From Heligmosomoides polygyrus polygyrus (taxonomy: Eukaryota; Nematoda; Chromadorea; Rhabditida; Heligmosomidae), in contig OX377205.1 in NCBI GenBank assembly GCA_947396885.1, forward strand, positions 20,943,407-21,007,406: DNA of 64,000 nucleotides, written 5' to 3'. Both the position numbers and the translations under genes were made by a program. Every line of letters starts with the position of its first letter. Position 1 is the stretch's first letter. Below, one piece after another: positions 34,329 through 45,734 of this stretch. Under the pieces are notes generated by a model, which was not told the origin of the DNA, ran no database searches, and saw nothing but the letters and a program-made list of their open reading frames with translations.

Positions 34329-34464
34329 AGCCCTAGTTTATACTTGCGCCGACGCGCGGTGCGGCACCACTATCGCCATAGATATCGATTTTATGCGCCG
34401 CCCGGTCGATACCTATCCGACCATGGTGCCGCGCCGCGCAGCGACGCAAGTATAGACTAGGACT
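34329..34464. mobile_element. GC-rich MITE inserted at the edge of an R repeat
   Basis: Inverted ends AGCCCTAGTTTATACTTGCG and its near-complement ending AAGTATAGACTAGGACT, then GC-rich palindromic blocks GCGGCACCA / TGGTGCCGC. About 136 bp, non-coding. Confidence 0.7.
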
Positions 34465-34670
34465 TAGACGTGGAAATGGTACATCAGCAGTACGTAAAGT
34501 CCACCCACATGTTCAGGTCCGCACTGCACCTCAAACTCACTTAAAGGTCAAAGCTATATACAGCGTTTATGGAAATTGGTCCAAAAAATACTTAGGAGAG
34601 CTCATAGTTCGAGATCGTCATCGATATGATTTCCGCTAGATCCGAAACTGCTCGAGGCCGCTTCATGCAG

Positions 34671-37600
34671 TCACTTCTCCGTCTTCAAAATACTCTCCGC
34701 CAGTCTTTCGTTCCGTCTCGCCAAAATCTTCGGCAGATTGGGGAAGCACGTGCGCACCACTTGTGCCCAGGCTTTCCTCACGTGCTCGTCGCTAAAGAAC
34801 ATCCAGAAGTGAGTGTAGAAGTCGAAATCAGGCCAGTCCAAGTCCATCGACTCACTCACTTATGCTCGATGACCGCCGTGTAGCCGCGTCTGTGCTGGGC
34901 GTAGATGTGCTTCCTAACGAGTGACTCGGTGTTGCTGCCGAACCCGCACTTGTCGCACTCGAACTGCTTGATGTGATAGTGCGCCTTCGCATGCAGCACA
35001 ACACTGATCAGCTCTTTTCCGTTGATCACTCGCTCACACAGCTGAAACTCGGCACTGTACTTCTATACAAGAAGACTTTAATGATTAACATTCAAGTCCG
35101 TCAAGAGAATTGTGACGCAGTGGAAACTCACGGAGCATAACAGCGATCCCAATTCGCTGGTGGCTGCTAGATTAGCCTTCACAATCGCAAGCAGTTCATT
35201 CGACACCTCCTCAGTCACCTCAGCGCTGCCGTCAGTCGTCAGTGATTTCGTGGCCTTCTTGCCATTCAGTTTACCATTTTCTGTAATAATAAAGGACGGC
35301 GTTAATCAATTCCTTTTAAGATGCGCCATGCATTTTGCTTCTACGGGATGTCGTGGACGCAATTTGAAAGCAAATTCGGCGGATCTATCCTTATCGGGGG
35401 GGGGGCACATTCTAAAAAGTATGTACCAAATCGACTTGAGACCTACCGAGCGGCTCCTACAGAGCAAGATAGGACCTAAACTAGAACAACTCCCGAAGAA
35501 AAAAAATATATGTGTTTTTGCCGCGGTTGTAAGCAGGCAATGTTATGTGCCTTCCTCAGCATATTATATCCTGGTTATAACATGTCAGGCGGTGGTCAGC
35601 ACACGGCATGCCTCCGTTGCGTCGCTCTTTGCCCGCCGAGACGGTTGTAAAAACTGCGACGGTTCAATTTTTTTGTTCGCCCGTTCGTTTTTTGTACCTT
35701 TCAGGTTTCACGTTATTCTCTAGGAAGTCTCAATTCGATTTGATATATACTTTACCCCCGACTAGAATAGATTCCAACTCGGCCTACAGAATGAATTTTG
35801 GTGGTCAGCGAATGAAAGAATTGGTGCTTTGTCTTTCCCAGACAATCCTGGCGTCAACTCAACGACGCCAGAGGGATAGAAGGCTCGGTAAGCCTGGGTG
35901 GGAAATCTGAGGCAAGAACCATTAGCCTACCTGGTAAACAAACGGTGTAACGAAGGTCCAAAACATGCACACTAGGGCCTGTGTTATACTCCCGCGGGAG
36001 CATCCGCGGAACGTCCGCGGACGAAGGATGCACCGCGGACGGCGGGCGTGGCGGGGCGCGGTCATTGGCCAGTTGAAGGATCTCGGCGCGATTCCCGCCC
36101 TTCCGCGGATCCTCCCGCGGGAGTATACATAGGCTTAGTCCTGATCAGCAAAACTCACCGGCCTTTGACCGATCCTCTGATGCAGCGTTTGGTGTACCAC
36201 TTTGTCTCACTTCGTGCTCTGCCATTAGATGATCACGAACTTCGTTCTGAAACGTTAGCCTTAGAGAGTGACCAAAGAAGGCTATTTCAATAACAGCATC
36301 TCTTCTTTTCTTCTTCTTTCTAATTACAGAAAAATAATAGGGGGGGGGGGGCTGAAGTTTCCACCCGTTTTCGATTTTCAAATACAAATGCTCATAACTC
36401 TGCTCATATTTAACACGTTGACGACGAGAGCGGTTTTCGCGTGTCTGGCTCGTGAGACGAAGCTCACCGCGCAAATGTGACACGACATACCGTGAGCCAA
36501 ACTTCTCTAAGGATAAATTTGGGATGCCAAACATGATGCTAATGTTCATCTTAACAGTTACGGCCGGTTACCCCCCTCCCCCATAATTCTATCATTTCAT
36601 TGTTATTTATATTTTATTATTTATATTTATTTTTTATTTTTTATTATTTAATTTTTAAAGATAAAAATAATAAATAAAAATTTGCCTTAATGCACAGCAA
36701 ACAGGCAAGCATATAGCGCATTAGAAGATCAGGTCGCGCCATGCACGCAAAAATTTCGCCGCAACTTTTGTTCGATTGATAGCGTTGATGCCACTTACAT
36801 TAGCCGTCAAATTGAGGATATTGTGTTCTTCGCAGTGTTTTTTGCTGTATCGTCAACAGGTGTCAAACTGCATGCGAACAGAAATTCTACTATCAACTGA
36901 ATCAGATTCGCGAGCTCTTGGAAAAGGGCATGGCGCAATCTCGTTTTTTGACACTGAAAAATGGCCGCCTTCCTGCTCTTTAACACAAGTTTTAATCCAT
37001 TGTTTTCCTCAAAAAAATTTCATAAAATTTTTATCAGTGTGTTCACCTACAGAGTAGCCAAATTAAAAATTCGATGGTCCTGACACGACTATCGTTTAAG
37101 AAGGAAACCGACCGTAATCGTCCAAGAGGACAGACGGCTGTCGCGCATCATTGAGCTACATTGTCGTCAACGTGTTAATACTTTTACTCAAAGTGAGCAT
37201 TCCTACGTTCAAAACCCGTGTCAAAGCAAAGCTGCTGAAAAGAATTTTGCAGCAGGAACTAATTGAGATATTAGAACTAGTGAACTAAGGATAAGATTGG
37301 CGTTAGTTAATCTCTTTCGGAATGCCCGACGTATTCTTCTTCTACGAAGTGTGGTGTAGACATCCCGTTTTTATAGGTGTATTTGGACTGTAAAATTACT
37401 TGAGGTCGTCATCCAATGGATAAGTCAGTGTACGCTCTTTCCGAGACAAGTCTGGTACCAATTAAGTTACCCCAGAGGGATGGAAGACTTGGTTGGGTAG
37501 GGCAGAAAATCTCAGCCAAAAACCGTGAATTAGAGTGATTGATCAAACGGGCGCACCGCAGCGCACTGGGATGCACTGGCTGTCGCGTGCGCCTTGAATA

Positions 37601-40600
37601 GGAGTTCTTGGTTCAGGTCCCGTCCAGCTAACCAAACCTTCCATCCCTCTGGAACAGTGAACCGTCATGAGACTCGTCTGGAGAGGATAAAACATTGACT
37701 TGGTCACCGTATTTTGTATAGGTCAAATGCGCAATCAAATTGTCTTCCTGTAGAAGAAATGCGTGACGCATCCTTAAAAGGGACTTCGGTTTTTCAGCAA
37801 CATTTCTAATTACTTTGTATTTACACCTTCACGTATCGTAAGCTACATTAAAAGCATGAATCGAACCGTGGTGGTGAGAACATTGAAAAAGGCTGGAATA
37901 CTTGCAACAGCGAAACGACGGAATATTTCGGCGCGACCTAATATCTTAAGCTGCCTCAAGTCTCAACAACAAACACAGGAATCGAACCCCAACTAGTCAT
38001 CCTCGACAATAACGAAGAGATGCAAAAGCTACCGCTGTAAGAGCATTAAGCTGGTCAATGCAAAGGTCACTAAAATGTGAAAAGATGGAACCAACTGGAT
38101 CAGTTCCCTGGAAGCCGCACTTGCCGCAAACAAACGTGACATCTCCACCGTCTGTGTTTGGCTGCTGCTCCTCTTCCTCTTCAGGAGGAGGAGGAGGAGG
38201 AGGAGCCGGCTAAAACAATGCGGTAACATAGGTTTAAATCTCATTGGCATCGAGATAGGAAGGTGAACCAACCTGTTGGCAAAAGTTGGAGAAGCAATTC
38301 GGAAAGCACTTCTTCACCAGGTAATCCCAGACCTGCTGCGTCTCTGGCGTTGTGTTATCTATGGGATCAGACACCTCGTCGGAATGCCAGCCAGACAAAT
38401 GAGTACGCATCTGAAAAAGACGGAAGGCAGCCTTATATCAACGCGAAGTGAGGTGGTGCACTGCTCGGCATACCTTTGAAAGCTCGTTAAGTTGCACATC
38501 ACAGTGGAGGCACTTGTACTTTTTGATCGCTGCGTGTCGACGGGCGTGGTTCGAGAGATTCGAGAACCTAAATCCAAGTGTTTTCGCGCCAGTAAAGAAG
38601 AAGTCCCTACAGTAAGCGGAATATAGATCTCACCTCGACGCTGATATCGTATTCTTGCACAGTTGACAGCTCACGTAGCCCCCTCTCATCTCGATTTTCT
38701 GTTTCGCGCCATCTATAAAAAGGCTTAGAGTGCAGGTCTAGAGGAGAGAGGGGTTCACCCAACACCTCTTGCTTAGCAGACAGCTTTATCTTATCGGAGC
38801 AAGCCAAGACGACTTTCTACAGTTGGAAGGTTATGTAACCGGGAACTACGCTCTGATGGTGAGCTCAAAATTTTACTGTAAATTATCTGAGCGACGAAGA
38901 ATAGGGTAAACTCCCTTGGATTTGCGCCACCTATGCAACAAATTGCTCAGGTTCCTCATGAAAACGATACAGTTGAAAGGACAACTGTGGGTTTTCATTC
39001 TTTTTTCATCTTTTTCACAAATCTGTGCTGCTGCACTGGACGACATCGCCGCATATTACACACTTTCAGAGCCAACTAATCCTACGACTTTACTAGTTTC
39101 CCTACCCAACTTGAATTGAACTCAAACAAGTTCAGCTTACAACAAGGTTATCTCCCGATGCTGAGCTTAAAATGGCCTTGAAAAGCACAATGAAAAGCAA
39201 AGATCAGTCTCGGTGTTACTAAACATAATTGGAATGGACCGCATACCCTACACTTTCCTGACCTGGATACCTAACTGGCACATACCGAGTCGAGTAATTC
39301 GGATCAGCCTTTTTCTTTTGACCTCGGATAGGCGCTTTATACGGACAATGATACTCTTGAAGAAAAAGCAGAGCTATTAGGGTAAATCAGTTTTTTAGCA
39401 TACCGAATATTCGGAAGGTTCCGATAACCCATTTGGATCACAAATCCGACATTCTATTCGAATCGGGTAATCGATATCAAGGAGGAATCACAACTGAATC
39501 ATCCGGGAATTATTGTGCAAATGACCCTTATCTGAATCATCCTAACAGCTTTTCAAAAATGCCATTGACCGAATAAGTCATTTACCCGGGGCTTGAAAAA
39601 AAACGTCGCGTTTTAATTATCCGAACCGACGTCAATCCAATGTATTATACCTAGGACGCATTCGTCGAAATTAAAGGAATTTAAGAGATTTTCAATGGCT
39701 CACTATAATTTATTTGTTTCCTATGGGTAGAGAGCCCGCGCGCATACAAAGAACTCCAGGATGTGGTCCATCTACTACTCTTGCGTCACATTTCGCCACA
39801 TCCTGGAGTTCTGTCAGCATTCCGTCACCAGAGGGGAGCACAAAACCCTGCAAAAGTCCTCGCTTTTCGTGCACCCGCTCACTGCCCTATAAATACCATT
39901 TATTCTATCGAAGACATTTGGTAGGAACTTGTATGTGGAAAAAAGATGAATCGTGGTGCTGGACCACCGAGTTAATTTGAACCCCACAGGACTGCATCAG
40001 TTCACTCCTGATTTTTTGCAAGTCATTAAAAAAACTCCCACCCCCATTTCACTTCCTCCTCCAAAAACAGCCTGTTACTGATCACATTACGACAGACAAC
40101 TACGCTTCTAACCCTACCCTCTAAATACATACCTTCCACACCGCCATCTGACGCTTCATTAGTTCCTCCACGCCGACGAACAAATTCCTCATCGTCGTTG
40201 TACGCTGAAAAAGCCCAATTCAATTTCACTTCAGCCCTGCAACGAGAATAAATAAAGACTATAAATCGCATTGCTCCCAAAAGAAAATCCTCTATGGACT
40301 TCAATACAAGACTGTTCTAGCAATACGATACGGAACATCGTGGAATCATAATTGGGCTTGTAAAGTGGCTTGTAGCGGCCAGCCGCCAGAAAGATCAGGT
40401 GTTTTGTCCTTTTCAAACTAACCTTATAAAAACCACTAACCGTGGTTGTGACTTGGCTGCTTTTTGAGCAAATCGGATCTGAACCTTTTATATCGATTTG
40501 CTCAAAAATCAGAATGCTCCTTTCTGATCGGAGTGTTCGCTAGGATCAGCGCTTCCTTCAGACAGCACCTCTCCCCCTCGGAAGGCAATAATCCCATATG

Positions 40601-42682
40601 TTTCAAAGAATAAATGGATAATGAGCGGCGCTAGTAACCTACTCTGTAAGATCATAAACGCATCTTACTTCTACAGAATACCATGAAGGTGATTTAATGG
40701 GCATTTGGCTTGTACACCGACCTGCGGTTTCCAACTCATGAGCAAGACAAGTTTTTATTTCTTTCAGAGAGATCTGGTACCAATTCACCTATCCTGGGTC
40801 CAGATTCATCAACGACCTACCCACGGGAATAGGGGGTAGAGATACCCACGATGAAGTCTGCGTCTTTGACTCTTGCCTTATCTCCTCTATCTGACTCTTT
40901 CTTATCTCTAGCCCATATACCCCGGGTTTAATTGTTGATGAACCCGACCCCTGGAGGGATGAGAACCTTGTTTGGCATAGGACATACCTGAACTAAGAAG
41001 TTTGATTCACGGCGCACGCTACAGCCACCGCCCTTCCGACTGTGCAACCATGGGCAACTGCCAAGCTTGAAGGTTAATATCAGACTTGATCCCGATAGAA
41101 TGCGTCATGCGCTCTACGTTCACCAATCTGTGAGAGCCTAATGAGTAATGCAGCTTTTTCCTCTTCTCGGTTGTGTGACAGCACAGCAGGAGGAGGCTGC
41201 CACGTGGACCGAATTAGAGCTTAGTTGAGGTCCTGCTACGTCAACGAAGCTTTAAATTGACAGTGTCGCATGGTTGCGCAGTCGGAGCGGTGGGTGTCGC
41301 GTGCGCCCCGAATCAATGCTCCTGGTTCAGGTCTCTCCCAAACCGACCAAGGTGGTCACCGATAGGTGAGTTGGTATCCGCAGTCTGAAGGATATAAAAA
41401 TTGCCGTTTTCATCAGTTGGGCACCATAGGTCGTTGTATAAGCCAGATACACATTTAAATCACCTCCATAGTATTCCGTAGAAGTAAAATATGTGGCTGA
41501 TCCTACAAAGGAGTTGACTAGTGCCGCTCATTATCCGTTTTTTCTTCAAAACTTCTGGCATTACTGATCCTCCATCCTTCCAGGATAGGTGAGTTGATGA
41601 TACCAGGATCGCCTTTCAAGGATAAAACACTGCTGACAGTTGCTGATCGGCTGAACAAGTTCTTATATGAGACGAATACGCACTCAAATCGCCTCCACAA
41701 TATATTGCAGAAGTAGAGTTTGCGGTGCAGGGATTGACTATCCTTTCGTATTTTATCCCTCATCTTTTAGAAGTGGATTTTGGTTACAAGGAAACGATAA
41801 AACGGCTTGGTTGACCCGGGCGCAAATCAAACAAAAATGGATCGATTTGTAGATAAGATCTCCTAGGAAGTGCAAAGCATCCACCTAAAACTTGATTGAT
41901 GCAAGCAAGGAGCCATTCAATCATCCCATCATTTGCATTAGCTGAAAATCCCAATCACAGTAATGTAATTAGCAGTTCCATGTTTTTCTTCCCCCCCCCC
42001 CCCTCCTCCTATTTCATCTAAAGCTCTATGGTGGTGCCGCAGTACTTCCTTATCTATCAAAATCTTCTATACATGACAGAATGCTTCACGCACAAAAGGA
42101 AGAATGCACCCAAACAGGTGAAGACGACTCACAAGTGGTTGCCCCTTCGTGATCAGCAATGGTGAATGCCTTCGCCTCACCGCCATCGCTAGGCGCTCCT
42201 CCCAACAAGTCGGTGGCTGAGAATTCCTCATAGTACTGCCCGTCATCAGCCTTTTCTCCTGAAACGATAGGGTGGTAGCGAGGTTGTAGAGGCGAAGTAA
42301 ATGCTAGCAAAGCGATATTGTGTTCTTTCTTGAAAAACGAAACGGAGAAACTGTCAAACGTACCATCCCCATCACCGGGTTCCTCACTGGAGCCTGGACG
42401 CTCTTCTCCGCCTTTATTGAAAGTCATCTGGAATGTGAAGCTATTAGATGTAAAACAGCGAGTGAAGAATGGAAGTGAGGAGCTATTATGAGGAGAGCTC
42501 ACCTCAAGGTCAGGGTGGTCCTCAAGGTTGTTGAGAAGCAGAAATTCATTGTATCCGTTGTTCATCTTGAAAAGGTAAATTTATGAAGAAATTTCGCCAC
42601 ACCAGCTTACGTAGCACGTACCAGCAAATCGTAAATCTCATCGCCAGATTCTCCTTTGATGTCGACAACCACATAGCGGTAC
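34671..42682 (-). CDS. C2H2 zinc-finger protein, 14 exons found, 5' end missing
   Basis: Exons 5'-3': 42682-42622, 42565-42503, 42427-42364, 42258-42133, 40204-40133, 39355-39286, 38816-38759, 38712-38634, 38567-38474, 38410-38273, 38209-38071, 35280-35132, 35062-34860, 34791-34671 (TGA). All junctions keep phase except 39286/38816, where a small exon is probably missing. The first exon starts mid-codon, so there is more upstream. The N-terminal part is acidic. Fingers: CQLCKNTISASRFSNLSNH + ARRH; CLHCDVQLNELSKMRTH + LSGWH; CGKCGFQGTDPVGSIFSH (incomplete); CDKCGFGSNTESLVRKH + IYAQH. Two fingers are each followed by a W-x(3)-V/LV-x(2)-CFPN motif (VWDYLVKKCFPN, AWAQVVRTCFPN), a repeated module. 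Exon 38209 begins with a Pro then Glu run. A nuclear DNA-binding role is inferred; I cannot name the orthologue. SINEs and MITEs fill the introns. Confidence 0.75.
35285..35390 (-). mobile_element. SINE 3' part, inverted, abutting a zinc-finger exon
   Basis: ATAAAGGACGGCGTTAATCA, AAGATGCGCCATGCATTTTG, CTTCTACGGGATGTCGTGGA are the complement of the family 3' half. It begins only a few bases upstream of the acceptor of exon 35280-35132. Confidence 0.7.
35400..35790. other. intronic sequence, nothing recognised
   Basis: Includes a G tract near 35398-35407. The 203-codon + frame over 35112-35723 is a shadow of the minus exon plus SINE. Confidence 0.4.
35795..35945 (-). mobile_element. SINE 5' part, inverted
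   Basis: GGTGGTCAGCGAATGAAAGA, TTTCCCAGACAATCCTGGCG, GGGATAGAAGGCTCGGTAAG are the complement of the family body. Confidence 0.6.
35971..36139. mobile_element. MITE with SacII-rich inverted ends
   Basis: Left end ACTAGGGCCTGTGTTATACT then CCCGCGGGAG; right end CTCCCGCGGGAGTATACATA then GGCTTAGT. 169 bp, with CCGCGG repeated inside. Confidence 0.75.
36600..36700. repeat. AT-rich palindrome
   Basis: TTTATTATTTATATTTATTT-type runs facing AAATAATAAATAAAAATT. Low complexity. Confidence 0.5.
36700..37060 (+). repeat. dispersed repeat R, + copy
   Basis: CTTGGAAAAGGGCATGGCGC, GACACTGAAAAATGGCCGCC, TTTTATCAGTGTGTTCACCT. Confidence 0.55.
37280..37530 (-). mobile_element. tRNA-derived SINE, - copy
   Basis: GATTGGCGTTAGTTAATCTC, TTTCCGAGACAAGTCTGGTA, CCCCAGAGGGATGGAAGACT; complement of the family, diverged. 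Confidence 0.7.
37555..37795 (+). mobile_element. tRNA-derived SINE, + copy
   Basis: GCACTGGGATGCACTGGCTG, GAGTTCTTGGTTCAGGTCCC, TCCATCCCTCTGGAACAGTG, GCGTGACGCATCCTTAAAAG. It is tail-to-head with the inverted copy before it. Confidence 0.7.
39400..39648 (-). mobile_element. 42-bp-unit element, copy 3, decayed
   Basis: Inverted and degraded units (CTGAATCATCCGGGAATTAT, TCTGAATCATCCTAACAGC) end in TCAATCCAATGTAT, matching the end of the 17929-18148 element. It lies in a zinc-finger gene intron. Confidence 0.5.
39748..39811. repeat. short perfect hairpin
   Basis: AGAACTCCAGGATGTGG pairs perfectly over 17 bp with CCACATCCTGGAGTTCT across a loop of about 30 bp. Confidence 0.7.
40615..41045 (-). 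mobile_element. tRNA-derived SINE, -, split by a MITE
   Basis: The SINE 3' half (ACGCATCTTACTTCTACAGA) and 5' half (GGAGGGATGAGAACCTTGTT, CACCGCCCTTCCGACTGTGC) are separated at the GGTACCAATTCACC block by the element at 40796-40950. Confidence 0.7.
40796..40950. mobile_element. MITE inserted in a SINE
   Basis: Inverted ends GGGTCCAGATTCATCAAC and GTTGATGAACCCGACCC. About 155 bp, CT-rich inside, similar in ends to the element at 15406-15540. Confidence 0.7.
41275..41525 (+). mobile_element. tRNA-derived SINE, + copy
   Basis: GGTTGCGCAGTCGGAGCGGT, AATGCTCCTGGTTCAGGTCT, CATAGTATTCCGTAGAAGTA. Confidence 0.7.
41560..41755 (+). mobile_element. tRNA-derived SINE, + partial
   Basis: Lacks the head. 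CCATCCTTCCAGGATAGGTG, TCAAATCGCCTCCACAATAT and GCAGAAGTAGAGTTTGC follow the family body. Confidence 0.6.
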
Positions 42683-42729
42683 CTTAAAGCACTTTATAAG
42701 TCGGCTTCCATAAAAATAAATGATAACGG

Positions 42730-42990
42730 CTTAAGGTCGGCATTAGTCAAACCCTTAGGGCGATGCGCCCACATTCAACTTCCACTGATGCCTTTTGAAT
42801 GCGTATTTGGTCCGTACCTTCGATGACCAGCAGATGGGCAAGTCAGCGCTTTACCCTTCCCAGACATCTGAACAAATCGGCTGACCCCGGAGGGAAGGAA
42901 GGCTTGGTTGGCCTGGGCGGAAAACCCAAACCAAGAAGGTCGAATCCGGTGCACGGGACAACCGGCACCTCCTCCTACTGCGCTACCATG
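42730..42990 (-). mobile_element. tRNA-derived SINE, - copy
   Basis: TTCAACTTCCACTGATGCCT, TTCCCAGACATCTGAACAAA, GGCTTGGTTGGCCTGGGCGG, CGGCACCTCCTCCTACTGCG; complement of the family. It lies just upstream of the first recognised zinc-finger exon. Confidence 0.75.
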
Positions 42991-43064
42991 TGCCCACTCA
43001 ATAAGTATCAGCGTGAGTATCCGCATCTGTTACCTATAAACAGGGAAAAGAGCGTTGGGGCGAG

Positions 43065-43183
43065 TAAAGGCCGCCACAGACTTCTGCGGCGCCGCTGGAG
43101 GCGAGCTCTGCGTCGCTGCCCTATGCTTAACCATAGGGCAGCGGCGCCGCCGAGCGGCGCCGCAGAAGTCTGTGGCGGCCTTA
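43065..43183. mobile_element. GC-rich perfect hairpin, MITE-like
   Basis: The 28-bp arms at 43069-43096 and 43153-43180 are perfect complements (start GGCCGCCACAGACTTCTGCG). A second inner stem, CTGCCCTATG / CATAGGGCAG, caps the loop. TAA/TTA bases flank it. No coding. Confidence 0.8.
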
Positions 43184-43329
43184 ATACTGCACCTGGTCTG
43201 CGATATAGTCCGATCTTCTAAGCATAAAGGGTAGTAAAACCCAGTCGTTTTGCCTCCATTCCAAAGGTAGCATACCTCCCTGAGAGGGACAAAGCGCTGA
43301 ACCATCCATACAATACCACTACTTTCTCA

Positions 43330-43700
43330 GAATCTATAGATATAAACTACCTTTTAAATCAAATTGGACACTCTTTAGCAAACTCGACCCAACTTAACAT
43401 CATCAAAATCAAAATGAGCGCCTGCCAGACTCACCTAAAGATTTTCCAAAGCGGTTAGAATAATAATTTATCCTACGAAAAATTTGTGACGTCTCTTGAA
43501 AATTTTAATTCACCTGTCCAATAAGTGAACAAGCTGTTTAACATTTTATAGAAATTTTAATTATCAAGGAAAAATTATAACCTAAAGTTTCTTTTAAAGT
43601 ACAAGAAGGCAGCAATTTTTTAGTGTTAAAAGAAGAGAAAGTTGTAATCTTAATCTGATTGGTAACAAAAATTGGCACTAGTTAAAAGTTCCGACTCCAC
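43330..43700 (-). repeat. dispersed repeat R, - copy
   Basis: TCAAATTGGACACTCTTTAG, ATCAAAATGAGCGCCTGCC, CTGTCCAATAAGTGAACAAG. Confidence 0.6.
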
Positions 43701-44165
43701 CGACAAGACTTCTGTCGAAAAATTTTTTTCGCTGAAACTTTGTCTAGGGGGTGTCTAGGGGGTGATTATTTGGGGTGCTGATAACTATTCTGACATCCGT
43801 TTTCCGTTTTACGCCGGAGTTTGGGCGAAATCGGTGACCATTACCTTAGTTACCCGTAGCTACCATAACCTACCGTAATCGGCCGCAATTTCAAAAACGG
43901 ACGTCAGATTCGTGATCAGCACCCCAAATAACCCCCCTAGACGAAGTTTCAGCGAAATCGTTGACCCTGCTTGGACCACCCATGTTAACGGCATAGGTGG
44001 TCTTCGACCGAATCGTGAAAAACGGATGTCAGATTCGTGATCAGCACCCCAAATAACCCCCTAGACAAAGTTTCAGCGAAAAAATTTTTTCGACCGAAGT
44101 CTTGTCGGTGGAGTCGGAACTTTTTACTAGTGCCCAAAAATTTTGTCTCCGTAGCATTACACACT
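43700..44165. repeat. 'GATCAGCACCCCAAATAACC' repeat cluster
   Basis: Several direct and inverted copies of TTCGTGATCAGCACCCCAAA and TACCGTAACC-type blocks. AAAAGTTCCGACTCCACCGA at 43684 is inverted at about 44110. Same family as 57170-57700. Confidence 0.6.
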
Positions 44166-44167
44166 TG

Positions 44168-44420
44168 TAGACGACACAATACAAGACTTTTTCGGGCGGA
44201 CGCATCAAATTGGCATCGTCAAATTAGGTGTTGGTAGTGCAATCACGGACACACCCTTATTTGACGTCTTATCACTAGTAGACGTACTTAGAAGAATTAT
44301 TCGGACCTGAAGGCACGTTTGCTGCAATGAGGTGAAACAGATAAACTACTGGCCCCAGCACTTAAGAGAAGGGCTCCTAACTTGAATTATTGGAGACTTC
44401 TTCCTGGATTATGGATTGAA
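44168..44420 (+). repeat. long inverted repeat, left arm
   Basis: ACTTTTTCGGGCGGACGCAT through TTATGGATTGAACTTCAT is the reverse complement (about 85-90% by eye) of 45735-45990. Its + frame is broken by several changes. Confidence 0.75.
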
Positions 44421-45249
44421 CTTCATACAAAGTCGCTGTCCTAAGGAAACTGGTGAAAGATCCCTCAAAAGATTCCTTTCCGGACGAAATTCAGGCCGAT
44501 TTTATTTACGCCACCACTGGATTCTTCTAAAAAAGCATTCTTTACACTTCCCAAAAGAAACCCGAGCAGTGCGCTTCGGGTTTTCTAAGTGGATTGAATT
44601 CAGTCATCCATGTTTCTTCAAACGAATCTAGAAGAAATATTAAGGCAAGAGTGTTAGGTGGATAGCGGTTTTCAGACATTGATTGTAGATCGCTAAGACT
44701 CTATTAATCGCTTCTATCCAGCTAAAAATGGCGCACTATGTTGCTGGAAATATATTGAATCAGCCTCAAAATGCTCAACAGGGTTCTCAAGTCGTTAGTT
44801 CAAAATGCACAAAAAGGTGGAAAAGGAAACGAAAAGGTAGGACGAATGCAGGTAAGGTGCTGGAGAAAGATCATGCAATCATTATCCAGCACTTCCGTGA
44901 CCATTAAAATATTTGTACCCCTTCGAACTTCCTTGGAAGGATAATGAAATATTAGGGAAATTTCCTAGCGGAGCGTTTATTTTTATTTTTATTTTTCACA
45001 ACTTTACGATTAAGCGAAATGACTGAGTGACCTGATGATCTCCTGGTTTGTACAGCACTTTGGCATCCCTTTATCAAAAATTGTTGTTCAGTTAGCTCTT
45101 ACCCCATCGTAGAGTATCCTGATGGAATAGCGTTAGAAATGAGCGTTGCGCTCATTTCCTCACAAGGCGAGCAGTGTTCAAGAGCTTCGGTTGCGGAATC
45201 TTCTTGCAGCTTCATGACTTGTAGAGGGGCTTAAAAACTTTTCGGGTCG

Positions 45250-45390
45250 CAGAAGGATGCACGCAAGCTAACTGCAGGTTTCCCTTAAAAAGTGGACGCC
45301 GTGTACCAGACATCTCTCCAAAGGATGAAGCGCTGATTTGCTCATCTGCTGGCCACCCAATCTATTGTATTAGTTTAGCATGTTCAAAAT
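45250..45390 (+). mobile_element. SINE fragment
   Basis: GATGCACGCAAGCTAACTGC, AGCGCTGATTTGCTCATCTG, CTGGCCACCCAATCTATTGT; middle part of the family. Confidence 0.5.
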
Positions 45391-45734
45391 ACAAAAGGGC
45401 TTGCTTTTTTCTACAGCACTATGTGCTACTGTTGCTATTATACAATGGTGTGTTCAGTGTGTCCATGTTTTTGTTACACTTTTAACGGCTTTTATTGCTC
45501 TTACGTTTCTGCGCCTTCGCCTTCTTCGAAGCCTGGAGAAGTGGGAGATATTCGCAACACTACCGAAATCGAGTCGGCAAACCAGTCAATACACCCAACA
45601 GTCATCCTAAAAGTGACTCTCTTGGTGTATTGGTCAATAAGACCAAACGATAATCAGGTATGTCATGCGAACATTCATTGGAGGTCGAACCTGGGGAACT
45701 AAGAGCCTTCCGAAGGCCCGGAACCTTAGGACGG

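Noticed and set aside
38607..38807. continuous minus frame through 38807-38607
   Set aside because: It ignores a 46-nt GT-AG intron (38713-38758); only the spliced frame gives the C2H2 finger.
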